From Marinibium conchae (GTDB lineage Bacteria; Pseudomonadota; Gammaproteobacteria; Enterobacterales; Alteromonadaceae), in contig NZ_JADNRN010000005.1 of assembly GCF_015595035.1 (NCBI RefSeq), positions 62,001 to 126,000 of the forward strand: a stretch of 64,000 nt of DNA. The letters are read 5' to 3'. The position numbers and the translations under genes are program-made. The notes under the pieces were generated by a model. It was not told the origin of the DNA. It saw only the letters and a program-made list of their open reading frames with translations, and searched no databases. The number at the start of each line of letters is the position of its first letter. Position 1 is the stretch's first letter. Positions 19,737-28,028 of this stretch are shown here, piece after piece.

Positions 19737-19937
19737 ATGAGCAAAGACTTTCGCTTTCAAAAAGATGAGCACGATTACGACGATGATGAATATCCCACGA
19801 TGTTAAAACAAAAGGGGAAGGCAGGTTTGACTGCAAAAAAAACCAAAGCACACATTGCCCAGAAAAAGAGAGCAAGTAAGTGCCTTACCGAGGTAAGGGC
19901 TAAGGGAAGCATTGAGAATTCTCTTAGCCAATTCTAA
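19737..19937 (+). CDS. small charged hypothetical protein
   Basis: This 66-residue ORF lies between maoP and hdfR. The N-terminal 22 residues are strongly acidic (DEHDYDDDEYP). The rest is basic and lysine-rich (KQKGKAGLTAKKTKAHIAQKKR), as in small nucleic-acid-associated proteins. No strong Shine-Dalgarno is visible. An intrinsic terminator (20000-20029) follows 62 bp after the stop, which supports a real transcript. I do not recognise the family. Confidence 0.55.
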   Translation: MSKDFRFQKDEHDYDDDEYPTMLKQKGKAGLTAKKTKAHIAQKKRASKCLTEVRAKGSIENSLSQF

Positions 19938-19973
19938 GCGAGTAAAGATTAGCTAATTAAGTCGCTGAACTGA

Positions 19974-20002
19974 TTGCGCTTTACGCAAAAAATGTTTATA
20001 AA
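19974..20002 (+). promoter_or_regulatory. hdfR promoter with LysR-type box
   Basis: TTGCGCTTTACGCAA (19974-19988) is a perfect dyad containing the T-N11-A core bound by LysR-type regulators. Its first six bases also serve as a -35 (TTGCGC), 17 bp before a -10 of TATAAA (19997-20002). Binding here would block RNA polymerase, as expected for negative autoregulation. The predicted start site is about 20009, inside the following hairpin sequence. Confidence 0.6.
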
Positions 20003-20029
20003 CCAGTAAAAATGTTTACTGGTTTTTTT
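20000..20029 (+). terminator. intrinsic terminator abutting the hdfR start
   Basis: AAACCAGTAAA (20000-20010) and TTTACTGGTTT (20015-20025) form a perfect 11-bp stem with an AATG loop, followed by an uninterrupted T-run to 20029. The hdfR ATG begins at 20030. It would end transcripts from the small ORF upstream, while transcripts started at the hdfR promoter would begin inside it and escape. Confidence 0.8.
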
Positions 20030-20887
20030 ATGGACGTCAGATTTTTAACCACATTTTTAGAAGTAGCAGAAACTCGCCATTTTGGAAGAGCTGCCGACAA
20101 CTTGTTTTTAACGCAGTCTGCAGTAAGTGCTCGCATTAAACTATTAGAAGAATACTTCAACACCGTACTCTTCATTCGGCACCGAAACAGTATCCAAATT
20201 ACGCCTGCCGGTGAAAAGTTACTCCCTTTTGCTCGTCGTCTTGCAGATACTTTAACCGACGCAAGAAAACTCTTAGCCGAGGAGGAATGTCAGCACGTGA
20301 GCTGCGCCTCAACGCAAAACGCTTTCGCTTTGTTCATGTCATCAATGTTGCCCACTTTATTGTCGAGTTTTTCACAGATGAGCTTTAGGCATGAAGTGTC
20401 ATCAAGTGAGCAACTTACTCGACATCTTCACGAACATCGTATCGACTTTGCATTGTCAACCAATAAACTGAAAGCTGATGACATTGTAGATATTCCATTA
20501 CTCGAGTTCCCGTTAAGTGTGTTTGAGTCAAGCTCAACCGACGCGGCTGATAGCCAAGAATTACAAGACATAAATGTAGAATGGGCGAGCCATATCAACG
20601 ACGATATATATGAGCGCTTACCTGAATTAAGAAAAGCGCGATTTAGAACGTCATCAATTGATGTTGCAACCTCAATAGCGAGTCAACGCGCATGCCGCTT
20701 GATTCTCCCAAGCGCTAATCATGAACATATTGACCAGCGCCTGCGCAACACTATGCAAAGCTTTAAGCAAAGTCCTGATAAGCTCAATATAAAGGCAGTG
20801 GTATACCTCCATAAACTAAAGAAAGTAAATAACACGGGAATCGAAGAGCTTATTCAGTTTATGCAAAACGATGAATTTTCATCGTGA
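20030..20887 (+). CDS. hdfR: LysR family regulator HdfR
   Basis: The 285-residue protein starts MDVRFLTTFLEVAETRHFGRAADN, matching E. coli HdfR, with the LysR helix-turn-helix LFLTQSAVSARIKLLE at about 27-42. The conserved RHRNSIQITPAGEKLLPFA follows. The effector domain is more divergent. The ATG at 20030 fits the family start; an upstream in-frame ATG at 20012 lies in a terminator loop and is unlikely. HdfR represses flhDC in E. coli, but targets here are unknown. Confidence 0.88.
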   Translation: MDVRFLTTFLEVAETRHFGRAADNLFLTQSAVSARIKLLEEYFNTVLFIRHRNSIQITPAGEKLLPFARRLADTLTDARKLLAEEECQHVSCASTQNAFALFMSSMLPTLLSSFSQMSFRHEVSSSEQLTRHLHEHRIDFALSTNKLKADDIVDIPLLEFPLSVFESSSTDAADSQELQDINVEWASHINDDIYERLPELRKARFRTSSIDVATSIASQRACRLILPSANHEHIDQRLRNTMQSFKQSPDKLNIKAVVYLHKLKKVNNTGIEELIQFMQNDEFSS

Positions 20888-20894
20888 GAAACAG

Positions 20895-22421
20895 TTACTG
20901 AGAATTCCATTTCAAAGTATAAAGCTCAGTGCGGCGGTCTTTGAGATTATTAACAGAGCCTTCGCTTCTCACATGCTTGAGTTTATCTAGGTCGAGATCA
21001 GAAAACATGATCATCTCGGTGTTCGCGGTTGTCTCGCTGACTATTGCATCGTGAGGAAAGGCGAAATCTGAAGGCGAAAAAACCGCCGACTGCGCATACT
21101 GAACATCGAGATTTTCAACCGATGGTAAGTTTCCGCAGCTTCCACAAATAACCACATAACACTCATTTTCGATTGCTCTGGCTTGAGCGCAGTGTCTGAC
21201 TCTAAGGTAGCCATTTTTAGTATCAGTCCAAAATGGTACGAAAATGATGTCCAAATCCTTTTCAGACATGAGCCTAGAAAGCTCAGGAAATTCGATGTCG
21301 TAACATATTAAGATACCCACTCTACCGGCATCCGTTTCAAATACGCTTATTTCATTACCACCTCGAATAACCCAATCTCGACGCTCATGTGGAGTAATAT
21401 GTATTTTGTATTGGCATTCCACGGTACCGTCTCTTCGGCACAAGTAGCTGGCGTTATATACTTCATCGCCCACTAAAAGGGGCAAGGAGCCTGTGATCAC
21501 GTTAATGTTGTAACTCACCGCCAGCTTCGACATTTCAATTCTGAAACGTTCAGTGAAACTTGCCAAGAATCGAATAGCTTCAACTTGTTGGCTTTGATCG
21601 GGGCACAGACCCATTAATGAGGCATTGAAAAACTCTGGAAACACCGCAAAATCGCTTTTGTAACTCGATAAGGCGTCGATAAAATACTCAACCTGTTGAA
21701 GCACATCGTCTACTGACTCAACCTCCCTCATCATCCATTGAACCGCTCCCACCCTTACAATGGCTTTACGACTATCAATGACTGTTTCTGAAGACTCGTA
21801 CAGATAATTATTCCACTCTAATAAGGTTGCGTAACCTAATGACTTCTCGTCTTCTGGCAGGTATTTATGAAGTAAGCGTTTTACCTGAAAATCATTTGAT
21901 AACTGAAAAGTAAGGATGGGGTCGTAAAGTTCTCGGCGTGCTACAGCCTGCAAGTATTCACTTGCCGATATTTTGTCAGCTTGAGCTTGGTAACCAGGAA
22001 TGCGCCCGCCGGCAAGAATCGCTTTCAAATTCGCTTTTTTACACAACTCCTTTCTAGCTTCATATAAACGCCTGCCAAGGCGATATCCCCTATACTCAGG
22101 ATCTATTAGTAAGTCGAGACCATAGAGCGCATCGCCATTCGGATTATTGTGTATCGCTTCGCGGTGACCAATTAGATCGTCGTAGGTATGTGGATTACTA
22201 AAGCGGTCATAATCAACTTGAACGGTTAATGCGGCACCAATCACTTTGTCGCGATCAACGATGACAATTTGGCCCTCAGCAAAGTCCTCAATCAAACCCT
22301 TGATGGTAAATTCAGACCATGCGCCACCAATATCAACATACACCTTATCCATCAATACCTTTAATTGAGGATAATCGCTACTCTCTAAATTCCTAACGTT
22401 AAGATGCAGCTCGTTGTGCAT
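20895..22421 (-). CDS. bifunctional GNAT acetyltransferase / carbon-nitrogen hydrolase
   Basis: This 508-residue protein is a two-domain fusion. Residues about 5-200 are GNAT-like, with the acetyl-CoA loop near RGYRLGRRLYEARK. Residues about 222-500 are a nitrilase-superfamily hydrolase with the catalytic triad Glu263 (FPEFF), Lys339 (YKIHI) and Cys373 (ICYDIEFPE). Such fusions occur in many bacteria, including Bacillus YhcX-like proteins, but their substrate is not established. The gene is monocistronic, convergent with hdfR and 7 bp from its stop. All three catalytic residues are present. Confidence 0.9.
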   Translation of the reverse strand: MHNELHLNVRNLESSDYPQLKVLMDKVYVDIGGAWSEFTIKGLIEDFAEGQIVIVDRDKVIGAALTVQVDYDRFSNPHTYDDLIGHREAIHNNPNGDALYGLDLLIDPEYRGYRLGRRLYEARKELCKKANLKAILAGGRIPGYQAQADKISASEYLQAVARRELYDPILTFQLSNDFQVKRLLHKYLPEDEKSLGYATLLEWNNYLYESSETVIDSRKAIVRVGAVQWMMREVESVDDVLQQVEYFIDALSSYKSDFAVFPEFFNASLMGLCPDQSQQVEAIRFLASFTERFRIEMSKLAVSYNINVITGSLPLLVGDEVYNASYLCRRDGTVECQYKIHITPHERRDWVIRGGNEISVFETDAGRVGILICYDIEFPELSRLMSEKDLDIIFVPFWTDTKNGYLRVRHCAQARAIENECYVVICGSCGNLPSVENLDVQYAQSAVFSPSDFAFPHDAIVSETTANTEMIMFSDLDLDKLKHVRSEGSVNNLKDRRTELYTLKWNSQ

Positions 22422-22531
22422 AGTGTATGTACCCCTAGAAGAAATGTATGGTTACTTATGTAGTTGCAAGGTGTCTAACTGTTACTCACAGTCGCTTTTC
22501 GTCGAAAACGCTAAGATAGATTAAAAACAAA

Positions 22532-22555
22532 AAAGCCGCAATAAAATGCGGCTTT
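22532..22555 (-). terminator. intrinsic terminator after fklB
   Basis: AAAGCCGCA (22532-22540) and TGCGGCTTT (22547-22555) form a 9-bp stem around a 6-nt loop. On the minus strand it is followed by a T-rich tail. It lies 54 bp past the fklB stop and insulates the GNAT-hydrolase gene. Confidence 0.88.
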
Positions 22556-22609
22556 CGTTTCATCATCAATTCGATGAAGAAGTGCTAGTTAACTTAGTGA
22601 CACTATCGA

Positions 22610-23230
22610 CTACGCAACGATATCAAGAAGCTCTACGTCAAACACAAGAGTTGAGTATGGACCAATCGCACCACCGGCACCTTGTTCACCATAAGCTAGG
22701 TCGTGAGGAACATACAAACGCCACTTTGAGCCAACAGGCATCATTTGAAGTGCTTCGGTCCAACCTTTGATCACGCCACCTACAGGAAACTCAGCCGGTT
22801 GACCACGGTCATAAGAACTATCGAAAACGTCACCGTTGATTAATGTGCCATGGTAATGTGTGCGAACTGTCGATGCAGCTGATGGCTTATCACCATTACC
22901 CGCCGTGAGAATTTCGTATTGAAGACCTGAATCAGTCGTAACAACCTCTTCACGTTTAGCATTGTCTTCTAAAAACTTAGCGCCTTCTTCAACTGCACCA
23001 GCAAATTGCTCTTGCTTAGCGGCTTGCATACGCTCATGAATCTCAGTGAAAGCAGCACGAAGATCGTTGCTATCAACTTGTGGCTCTATGCGGCTGAAAC
23101 CGTCGGTTAAACCGGTAAGTACCGTTTCCACATCAAGGCCGTCGAATGGGTTTGAAGCTAACTGCTCACCCATTTGATAACCAATACCGTAACTTGCCTG
23201 TGCTTCTACTGTTGAGTATTTATCTGACAC
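22610..23230 (-). CDS. fklB: FKBP-type peptidyl-prolyl cis-trans isomerase
   Basis: The 206-residue protein has the same length and layout as E. coli FklB: an N-terminal dimerisation helix region (EAQASYGIGYQMGEQLA) and a C-terminal FKBP domain (about 105-204). The FKBP domain contains VRTHYHGTLINGDVFDSS, GWTEALQMMPVGSKW and YGEQGAGGAIGPYSTLVFDVEL. No signal peptide is present, so it is cytoplasmic. It is monocistronic with its own terminator. Confidence 0.95.
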   Translation of the reverse strand: MSDKYSTVEAQASYGIGYQMGEQLASNPFDGLDVETVLTGLTDGFSRIEPQVDSNDLRAAFTEIHERMQAAKQEQFAGAVEEGAKFLEDNAKREEVVTTDSGLQYEILTAGNGDKPSAASTVRTHYHGTLINGDVFDSSYDRGQPAEFPVGGVIKGWTEALQMMPVGSKWRLYVPHDLAYGEQGAGGAIGPYSTLVFDVELLDIVA

Positions 23231-23431
23231 GTGGTCTCCAAAATCTTAAGTTAAAAAAGGGTTTGGAGCTTAGATACTCCAAAACTGGTGGCGTAGCTTA
23301 GCATATATCCTCACCGTTTTACATGTGTCCTTATGAGCATTAGCATTATGATATAAGGCTTGAAATTAGACTTTAGGCTGAATCATGTATATCGTGTTAC
23401 TAGGTCTATTTTTTCGAGGAAAAAGCAAAAT

Positions 23432-26041
23432 ATGAATGATTCGCTCAACGCACAACTGAAGGATACTGTACGTTACTTAGGCGCAACACTTGGGGAAACA
23501 ATTGAAGCTGAGTTAGGCAGCGAATGGTTGCAAAAAATAGAGCAAATCAGACAAGATGGACGTGACTCTTATGCTGGCGAAGAAGAGAGCACAACTCGTT
23601 TGACCGCGTTATTCTCGTCACTTGATAATCCATCTCTTTTATCTATTGGCCGTGCCTTTGCACAATTTTTAAATCTTGCAAATATTGCCGAGCAAGAATA
23701 CAACAGTGCAACACAACGCGACGAGTCTCTAGCCGTTTCATTAGAGAAAATAAAAGCACTAGGTGCCGATAAAGAAAAAGTACTTGAGGCGGTAAAAAAC
23801 CTCAATATTGATTTAGTGCTTACTGCTCACCCCACCGAAGTTACTCGCCGCACTTTAATTCACAAGCATCGTCAACTGGCGGCGCAACTCCAGGAACTGC
23901 ATGCGTCTGACTTAAGTGCTCACGATGAAAAACGAATTAAAACGCGTATTGCAGGCTTAATTAGTCAGGCCTGGCACACCGAAGAAATACGCTCGGTTCG
24001 CCCTACTCCAGTTGATGAAGCTCGCTGGGGATTTTCCGTTATCGAAACCTCGCTTTGGGAGGCCGTACCAGAATTCCTCCGAGAGCTCGATGAATACTTA
24101 CAGAATCAATTTGATATAGAGTTGCCGCTTAATGCTAACACCGTGCAATTTAGTTCATGGATGGGTGGGGACAGAGACGGTAACCCTTTTGTTACGTCCA
24201 AAGTCACAGAAGAAGTATTAAAAAGAGCTCGTCGACGCGCCGCAAAGTTGTTTTCACTCGACCTCGACAATTTATACATTGAATTATCAATGAATGATTG
24301 TAGCCCGGAATTGCGTGAACTAGTGGGCGATACTAAAGAACCTTATCGTGCAGCTCTTAAGAGCGTGCGCGAAAAACTTGAGCTCACCAGAGATGGTAAA
24401 ATTCCCATCGAGGAATGGGTTTCTAGCGATGAAGAATTATTAAAGCCCTTAATGGCTTGTTACAACTCTCTACACAAGTGTGGCATGAGTGTTATTGCTG
24501 AAGCTGCCCTCAAAGACACTATCCGACGAGTTCACAGCTTTGGAGTGCATCTACTTAAACTAGACGTCAGACAAGATTCAGAGCGTCATGCGGATGTTTT
24601 CAGTGAATTGACCCGTTATCTTGGTATTGGTGATTACGGACAATGGAATGAGGAAGATAAGCAAGCCTTCTTACTCAGAGAGCTTAGTTCAAAACGCCCA
24701 TTGATCCCCGCAAAATGGGAGCCAAGTGAAGATGTACAAGAAGTCATTGATACTTGCCGAGTCATTTCTCGCCACAGTAAAGAAGGCTTTGGTATTTACA
24801 TCATTTCAATGGCAAGCGAAGCATCTGACGTGCTTGCCGTGCAGTTACTCTTGAAAGAATGTGGCGTTGATTGGCCAATGCCAGTTGCTCCTTTATTCGA
24901 AACCCTCGACGACCTTAACAATTCTCCAAAAGTGATGCGCAATCTGCTCGATATTGACTGGTATCGTGGTTACATCTCTGGGCGACAATACGTCATGATA
25001 GGCTACTCTGATTCAGCCAAAGATGCCGGTTCATTAGCTGCTGGCTGGGCTCAGTATGAAAGCCAAGAAGCCTTAGTGGCGCTGGCTGACGATAAAGATG
25101 TAACGCTTACCTTGTTCCACGGTCGAGGTGGTACTATCGGCCGTGGTGGCTTACCGGCCAAAGCAGCCATTCATTCACAACCTCCAGGCTCACTCAGCGG
25201 TGGTTTTCGAGTAACCGAGCAGGGCGAAACAATCCGCTACAAATTCGGTATGCCGCAGTTAGCCAAGCGCAGTTTGTCTATATACGCCGCAGCCGTCGTA
25301 GAAGCGATGTTGTCACCGCCGCCCGCGCCAAAAAGCGAATGGCGCGAAACAATTACTAAAATGGCTGCCTTAGCACGCGATAATTACCGAGGTGTTGTGC
25401 GCACCGATCCAGAGTTTGTGCCGTATTTCCGAGTCGCAACACCTGAGCAAGAACTAGGTAAGTTGCCCCTAGGTAGCCGACCAGCAAAACGAAACCCTCA
25501 AGGCGGAATAGAGAGCTTACGCGCCATACCATGGATTTTTGCATGGGCACAAACTCGCATGGTATTGCCCTCTTGGCTAGGTGTGATGAAGGCAGTTGAG
25601 TCGGTCAAGAACGACGGTAACGATGCACTTGTGAAAGACATGATAGACAATTGGCCTTTCTTCAACTCGCGTTTATCGATGCTGGATATGGTGTTCAAAA
25701 AGGCTGAACCGCACATTAGCGCAGCTTACGATGCACGTCTTGTTCCTGAAAACCTAAAACATTTCGGTGAAGGTTTACGAGCTGAGTTGAAAGAGAGTAT
25801 CGCTTCGATTTTGCGCATATTGGATCACACCGACATGATGGAAGACGACCCCCATGGCAGGCTTTCAATGGATATACGCGGCGGCTACTTAGAGCCTTTG
25901 CACTATCTGCAAATCGAGCTGTTAGACAGAATTCGCAAGGAAGGTACGTCGGAATATAGTGACAATGACATTGCGACCTTAGAAATGGCCATGATGGTTA
26001 CTATTACAGGCATAGCTATAGGACTGAGAAACACCGGTTAA
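23432..26041 (+). CDS. ppc: phosphoenolpyruvate carboxylase
   Basis: The 869-residue anaplerotic enzyme makes oxaloacetate from PEP and bicarbonate. The active-site His lies in TAHPTEVTRR (His133). FHGRGGTIGRGG forms the catalytic glycine loop, and the C-terminus ends in RNTG, close to the invariant QNTG. The reading frame is open from 23360, but the ATG at 23432 has a Shine-Dalgarno (GAGGA at 23416-23420) and gives the family length. It is convergent with mdh, with a shared terminator between. Confidence 0.97.
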   Translation: MNDSLNAQLKDTVRYLGATLGETIEAELGSEWLQKIEQIRQDGRDSYAGEEESTTRLTALFSSLDNPSLLSIGRAFAQFLNLANIAEQEYNSATQRDESLAVSLEKIKALGADKEKVLEAVKNLNIDLVLTAHPTEVTRRTLIHKHRQLAAQLQELHASDLSAHDEKRIKTRIAGLISQAWHTEEIRSVRPTPVDEARWGFSVIETSLWEAVPEFLRELDEYLQNQFDIELPLNANTVQFSSWMGGDRDGNPFVTSKVTEEVLKRARRRAAKLFSLDLDNLYIELSMNDCSPELRELVGDTKEPYRAALKSVREKLELTRDGKIPIEEWVSSDEELLKPLMACYNSLHKCGMSVIAEAALKDTIRRVHSFGVHLLKLDVRQDSERHADVFSELTRYLGIGDYGQWNEEDKQAFLLRELSSKRPLIPAKWEPSEDVQEVIDTCRVISRHSKEGFGIYIISMASEASDVLAVQLLLKECGVDWPMPVAPLFETLDDLNNSPKVMRNLLDIDWYRGYISGRQYVMIGYSDSAKDAGSLAAGWAQYESQEALVALADDKDVTLTLFHGRGGTIGRGGLPAKAAIHSQPPGSLSGGFRVTEQGETIRYKFGMPQLAKRSLSIYAAAVVEAMLSPPPAPKSEWRETITKMAALARDNYRGVVRTDPEFVPYFRVATPEQELGKLPLGSRPAKRNPQGGIESLRAIPWIFAWAQTRMVLPSWLGVMKAVESVKNDGNDALVKDMIDNWPFFNSRLSMLDMVFKKAEPHISAAYDARLVPENLKHFGEGLRAELKESIASILRILDHTDMMEDDPHGRLSMDIRGGYLEPLHYLQIELLDRIRKEGTSEYSDNDIATLEMAMMVTITGIAIGLRNTG

Positions 26042-26070
26042 GACCTGAAATATAGGCAACTTTAGTGACA

Positions 26071-26107
26071 AAAAAACGCTTCCTCATACAGAGAGAAGCG
26101 TTTTTTT
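26071..26107. terminator. bidirectional terminator between ppc and mdh
   Basis: AAAAAACGCTTC (26071-26082) pairs with GAAGCGTTTTTT (26095-26106) around a 12-nt loop. A-runs and T-runs on both sides let it work for ppc on the plus strand and for mdh on the minus strand. Confidence 0.9.
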
Positions 26108-26170
26108 ATTTTTAGCTTGCAAATTTTAGCATTTTTGCTTTTAAAGCAACGCGCTTAAGCGCTCATAGAA

Positions 26171-27109
26171 CTAGCTATTTACGAAATCAACACCAAGCTT
26201 GATATCGCCACGCAAACCTTCAAGCATGTCATTTTTCGCTTTTTCTTCAAAGGCGCTCAGATCACCATACGGTAGAATCTCTTCTACGCCATTTACGCCT
26301 AAGCGCACTGGGTGAGCGAAGAAAGCGGCATCATCAGAGTCATCTACTTGTACGTAAGTATATTCAACAACCGCCTCGCCTTTCATTGCAGCAACGAGTG
26401 ACAAACAAAAACGAGCTGCCGCCTGCCCCATTGATAAAGTAGCTGAACCACCACCCGCTTTTGCTTCAACCACTTCCGTTCCTGCATTTTGAATGCGAGT
26501 TGTTAGGCTCGCCACTTCTTCATCACTGAAAGACACACCTTCAACCTGTGAAAGAAGAGGAAGAATAGTTGTTCCCGAGTGGCCACCAATAACCGGAACG
26601 TGCACATCTGTTGTGTTCAAACCTTTAAGGTTAGCCACAAATGTTTCAGCTCGGATAACATCCAAGGTAGTCACACCGAACAATTTGTTTTTATCGTAAA
26701 CGCCTTTTGCTTTGAGCGTTTCAGCCGCTATAGCAACAGTTGTATTCACTGGGTTAGTGATCACACCAACGCATGCTTGAGGACAATTATCAGCAACAGC
26801 TTCAATCAAGTTTTTAACAATACCGGCATTGATATTGAAAAGGTCCGAACGGTCCATACCTGGCTTTCTTGGAACGCCTGCTGGGATAAGAACAATATCG
26901 CAGCCGGTAAGTGCTTCTGCCAAATCATCTTTTCCATGACCTGTAACATCTACATCCGTTGGGATATGGCTTAAATCAACTGCGACACCCGGAACGACCG
27001 GCGCTACGTCGTACAACGCAAGCGCTGAACCCGCTGGCAATTGAGTTTTAAGTAATAACGATAACGCTTGACCAATACCACCAGCGGCACCTAATACAGC
27101 AACCTTCAT
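26171..27109 (-). CDS. mdh: malate dehydrogenase
   Basis: The 312-residue NAD-dependent enzyme of the TCA cycle has the Rossmann start [21 protein letters not shown]. The substrate loop is [13 protein letters not shown], and the proton-relay His lies in [14 protein letters not shown]. The length equals E. coli Mdh. It is divergent from argR, as in E. coli and most gammaproteobacteria, so the 222-bp gap carries both promoters. Confidence 0.98.
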   Translation of the reverse strand: MKVAVLGAAGGIGQALSLLLKTQLPAGSALALYDVAPVVPGVAVDLSHIPTDVDVTGHGKDDLAEALTGCDIVLIPAGVPRKPGMDRSDLFNINAGIVKNLIEAVADNCPQACVGVITNPVNTTVAIAAETLKAKGVYDKNKLFGVTTLDVIRAETFVANLKGLNTTDVHVPVIGGHSGTTILPLLSQVEGVSFSDEEVASLTTRIQNAGTEVVEAKAGGGSATLSMGQAAARFCLSLVAAMKGEAVVEYTYVQVDDSDDAAFFAHPVRLGVNGVEEILPYGDLSAFEEKAKNDMLEGLRGDIKLGVDFVNS

Positions 27110-27247
27110 AAGAATCTCCTGATTAAAAAAACCTGTAATTTTCGCACGACACCTTAATGTAAATACGCCTAAATCTCAATCATCGTATGGTCTTATATAG
27201 ACGAAATTAGTTTAGGTTCACAGTTATTTTACGTGGTTAACATTTTG

Positions 27248-27293
27248 ATCACAGCTAATTGAGTCATTCGTTTGCGAAATCCCTAGCTGTGAT
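27248..27293. repeat. inverted repeat in the mdh-argR intergenic region
   Basis: ATCACAGCTA (27248-27257) and TAGCTGTGAT (27284-27293) form a perfect 10-bp inverted repeat separated by 26 bp. It ends 38 bp before argR. The arms do not resemble the ArgR box consensus, and I could not find a clear ARG box in this gap. Confidence 0.55.
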
Positions 27294-27331
27294 GCAAAAT
27301 ATACAAAAATTTCTTTATTACGGATTAATTA

Positions 27332-27796
27332 ATGTCGAATGCTAAGCAAGACGCCCTCGTAAAATCATTTAAAGAGCTACTGAAAACCGAAAGCTATGGC
27401 TCGCAGGGTGAAATTGTCAACGCACTCAAAGACAACGGCTTTGACAATATAAGTCAGTCAAAAGTGTCGCGTATGTTAAGTAAATTCGGCGCTGTACGCA
27501 CGCGCAATGCGCGCGGAGATATGGTCTATTGCCTGCCGCCAGAGCTAGGTATGCCAACGGCAAAAAGTCCGCTAAAACAATTGGTTTTAGACATCGTGCA
27601 CAATAATGTGATGGTAATTATAAGAACGAGTCCAGGAGCCGCTCAGCTTATTGCTCGGCTACTTGACTCGCTTAGCCACACCGATGGTGTGCTAGGTACA
27701 ATCGCTGGTGATGATACCATCTTCATTGCACCCGCCGACATCACACAGATCGAAGAACTTCGTCAAAGAGTTGAAGACCTATTTGAAAGCGTGTAG
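27332..27796 (+). CDS. argR: arginine repressor
   Basis: The 154-residue protein has a winged-helix DNA-binding domain (about 1-75, with [22 protein letters not shown]) and a C-terminal hexamerisation and arginine-binding domain. The latter contains [14 protein letters not shown] and [13 protein letters not shown], including the Asp pair that binds arginine. It represses arginine synthesis genes when arginine is present. The divergent position next to mdh is the classical one. Confidence 0.97.
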   Translation: MSNAKQDALVKSFKELLKTESYGSQGEIVNALKDNGFDNISQSKVSRMLSKFGAVRTRNARGDMVYCLPPELGMPTAKSPLKQLVLDIVHNNVMVIIRTSPGAAQLIARLLDSLSHTDGVLGTIAGDDTIFIAPADITQIEELRQRVEDLFESV

Positions 27797-27968
27797 TGCT
27801 ACTTTGATTTTCCTATCCATCTATCGAGCATTGCCTAATATCTATCACTGCGCGGTAAGACTTCATTTTCATTATTAGTTATTTATTAAAATACGTTTTG
27901 TTTATGTCGCTACTTTACATTCAAAAAACACTTGGTATGGTCGATAAAGGTAACTCGAATCAAATTCA

Positions 27969-28028
27969 AGGTAGATGAGTCTCGCACCTGAAACCGGTGG
28001 ATGACGCATTCAGCCACGTAAGAGTCTT
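27969..28028 (+). other. structured leader of the GGDEF-EAL gene, weakly riboswitch-like
   Basis: The 60 bp before the gene contain pieces in the same order as a c-di-GMP-I (GEMM) aptamer: CGCAC, AAACCGG, GACGCA and AGCCACG. However, the GNRA-capped stem is missing and GACGCA-TTC-AGCC departs from the conserved GACGCAAAGCC. CTGAA/TTCAG and GTGG/CCAC pairings are possible. There is also a direct repeat of GAGTCT. This is a low-confidence candidate. Confidence 0.25.

Noticed and set aside
22546-22770. Plus-strand ORF of 74 codons over the fklB end and terminator
   Set aside because: It starts inside the fklB terminator and is antisense to well-conserved FKBP coding sequence.
27969-28027. Hammerhead ribozyme core (GATGAG and GAAAC present in order)
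   Set aside because: No helix II can be drawn between the two motifs and no partner helices were found. The fragments are short enough to arise by chance.
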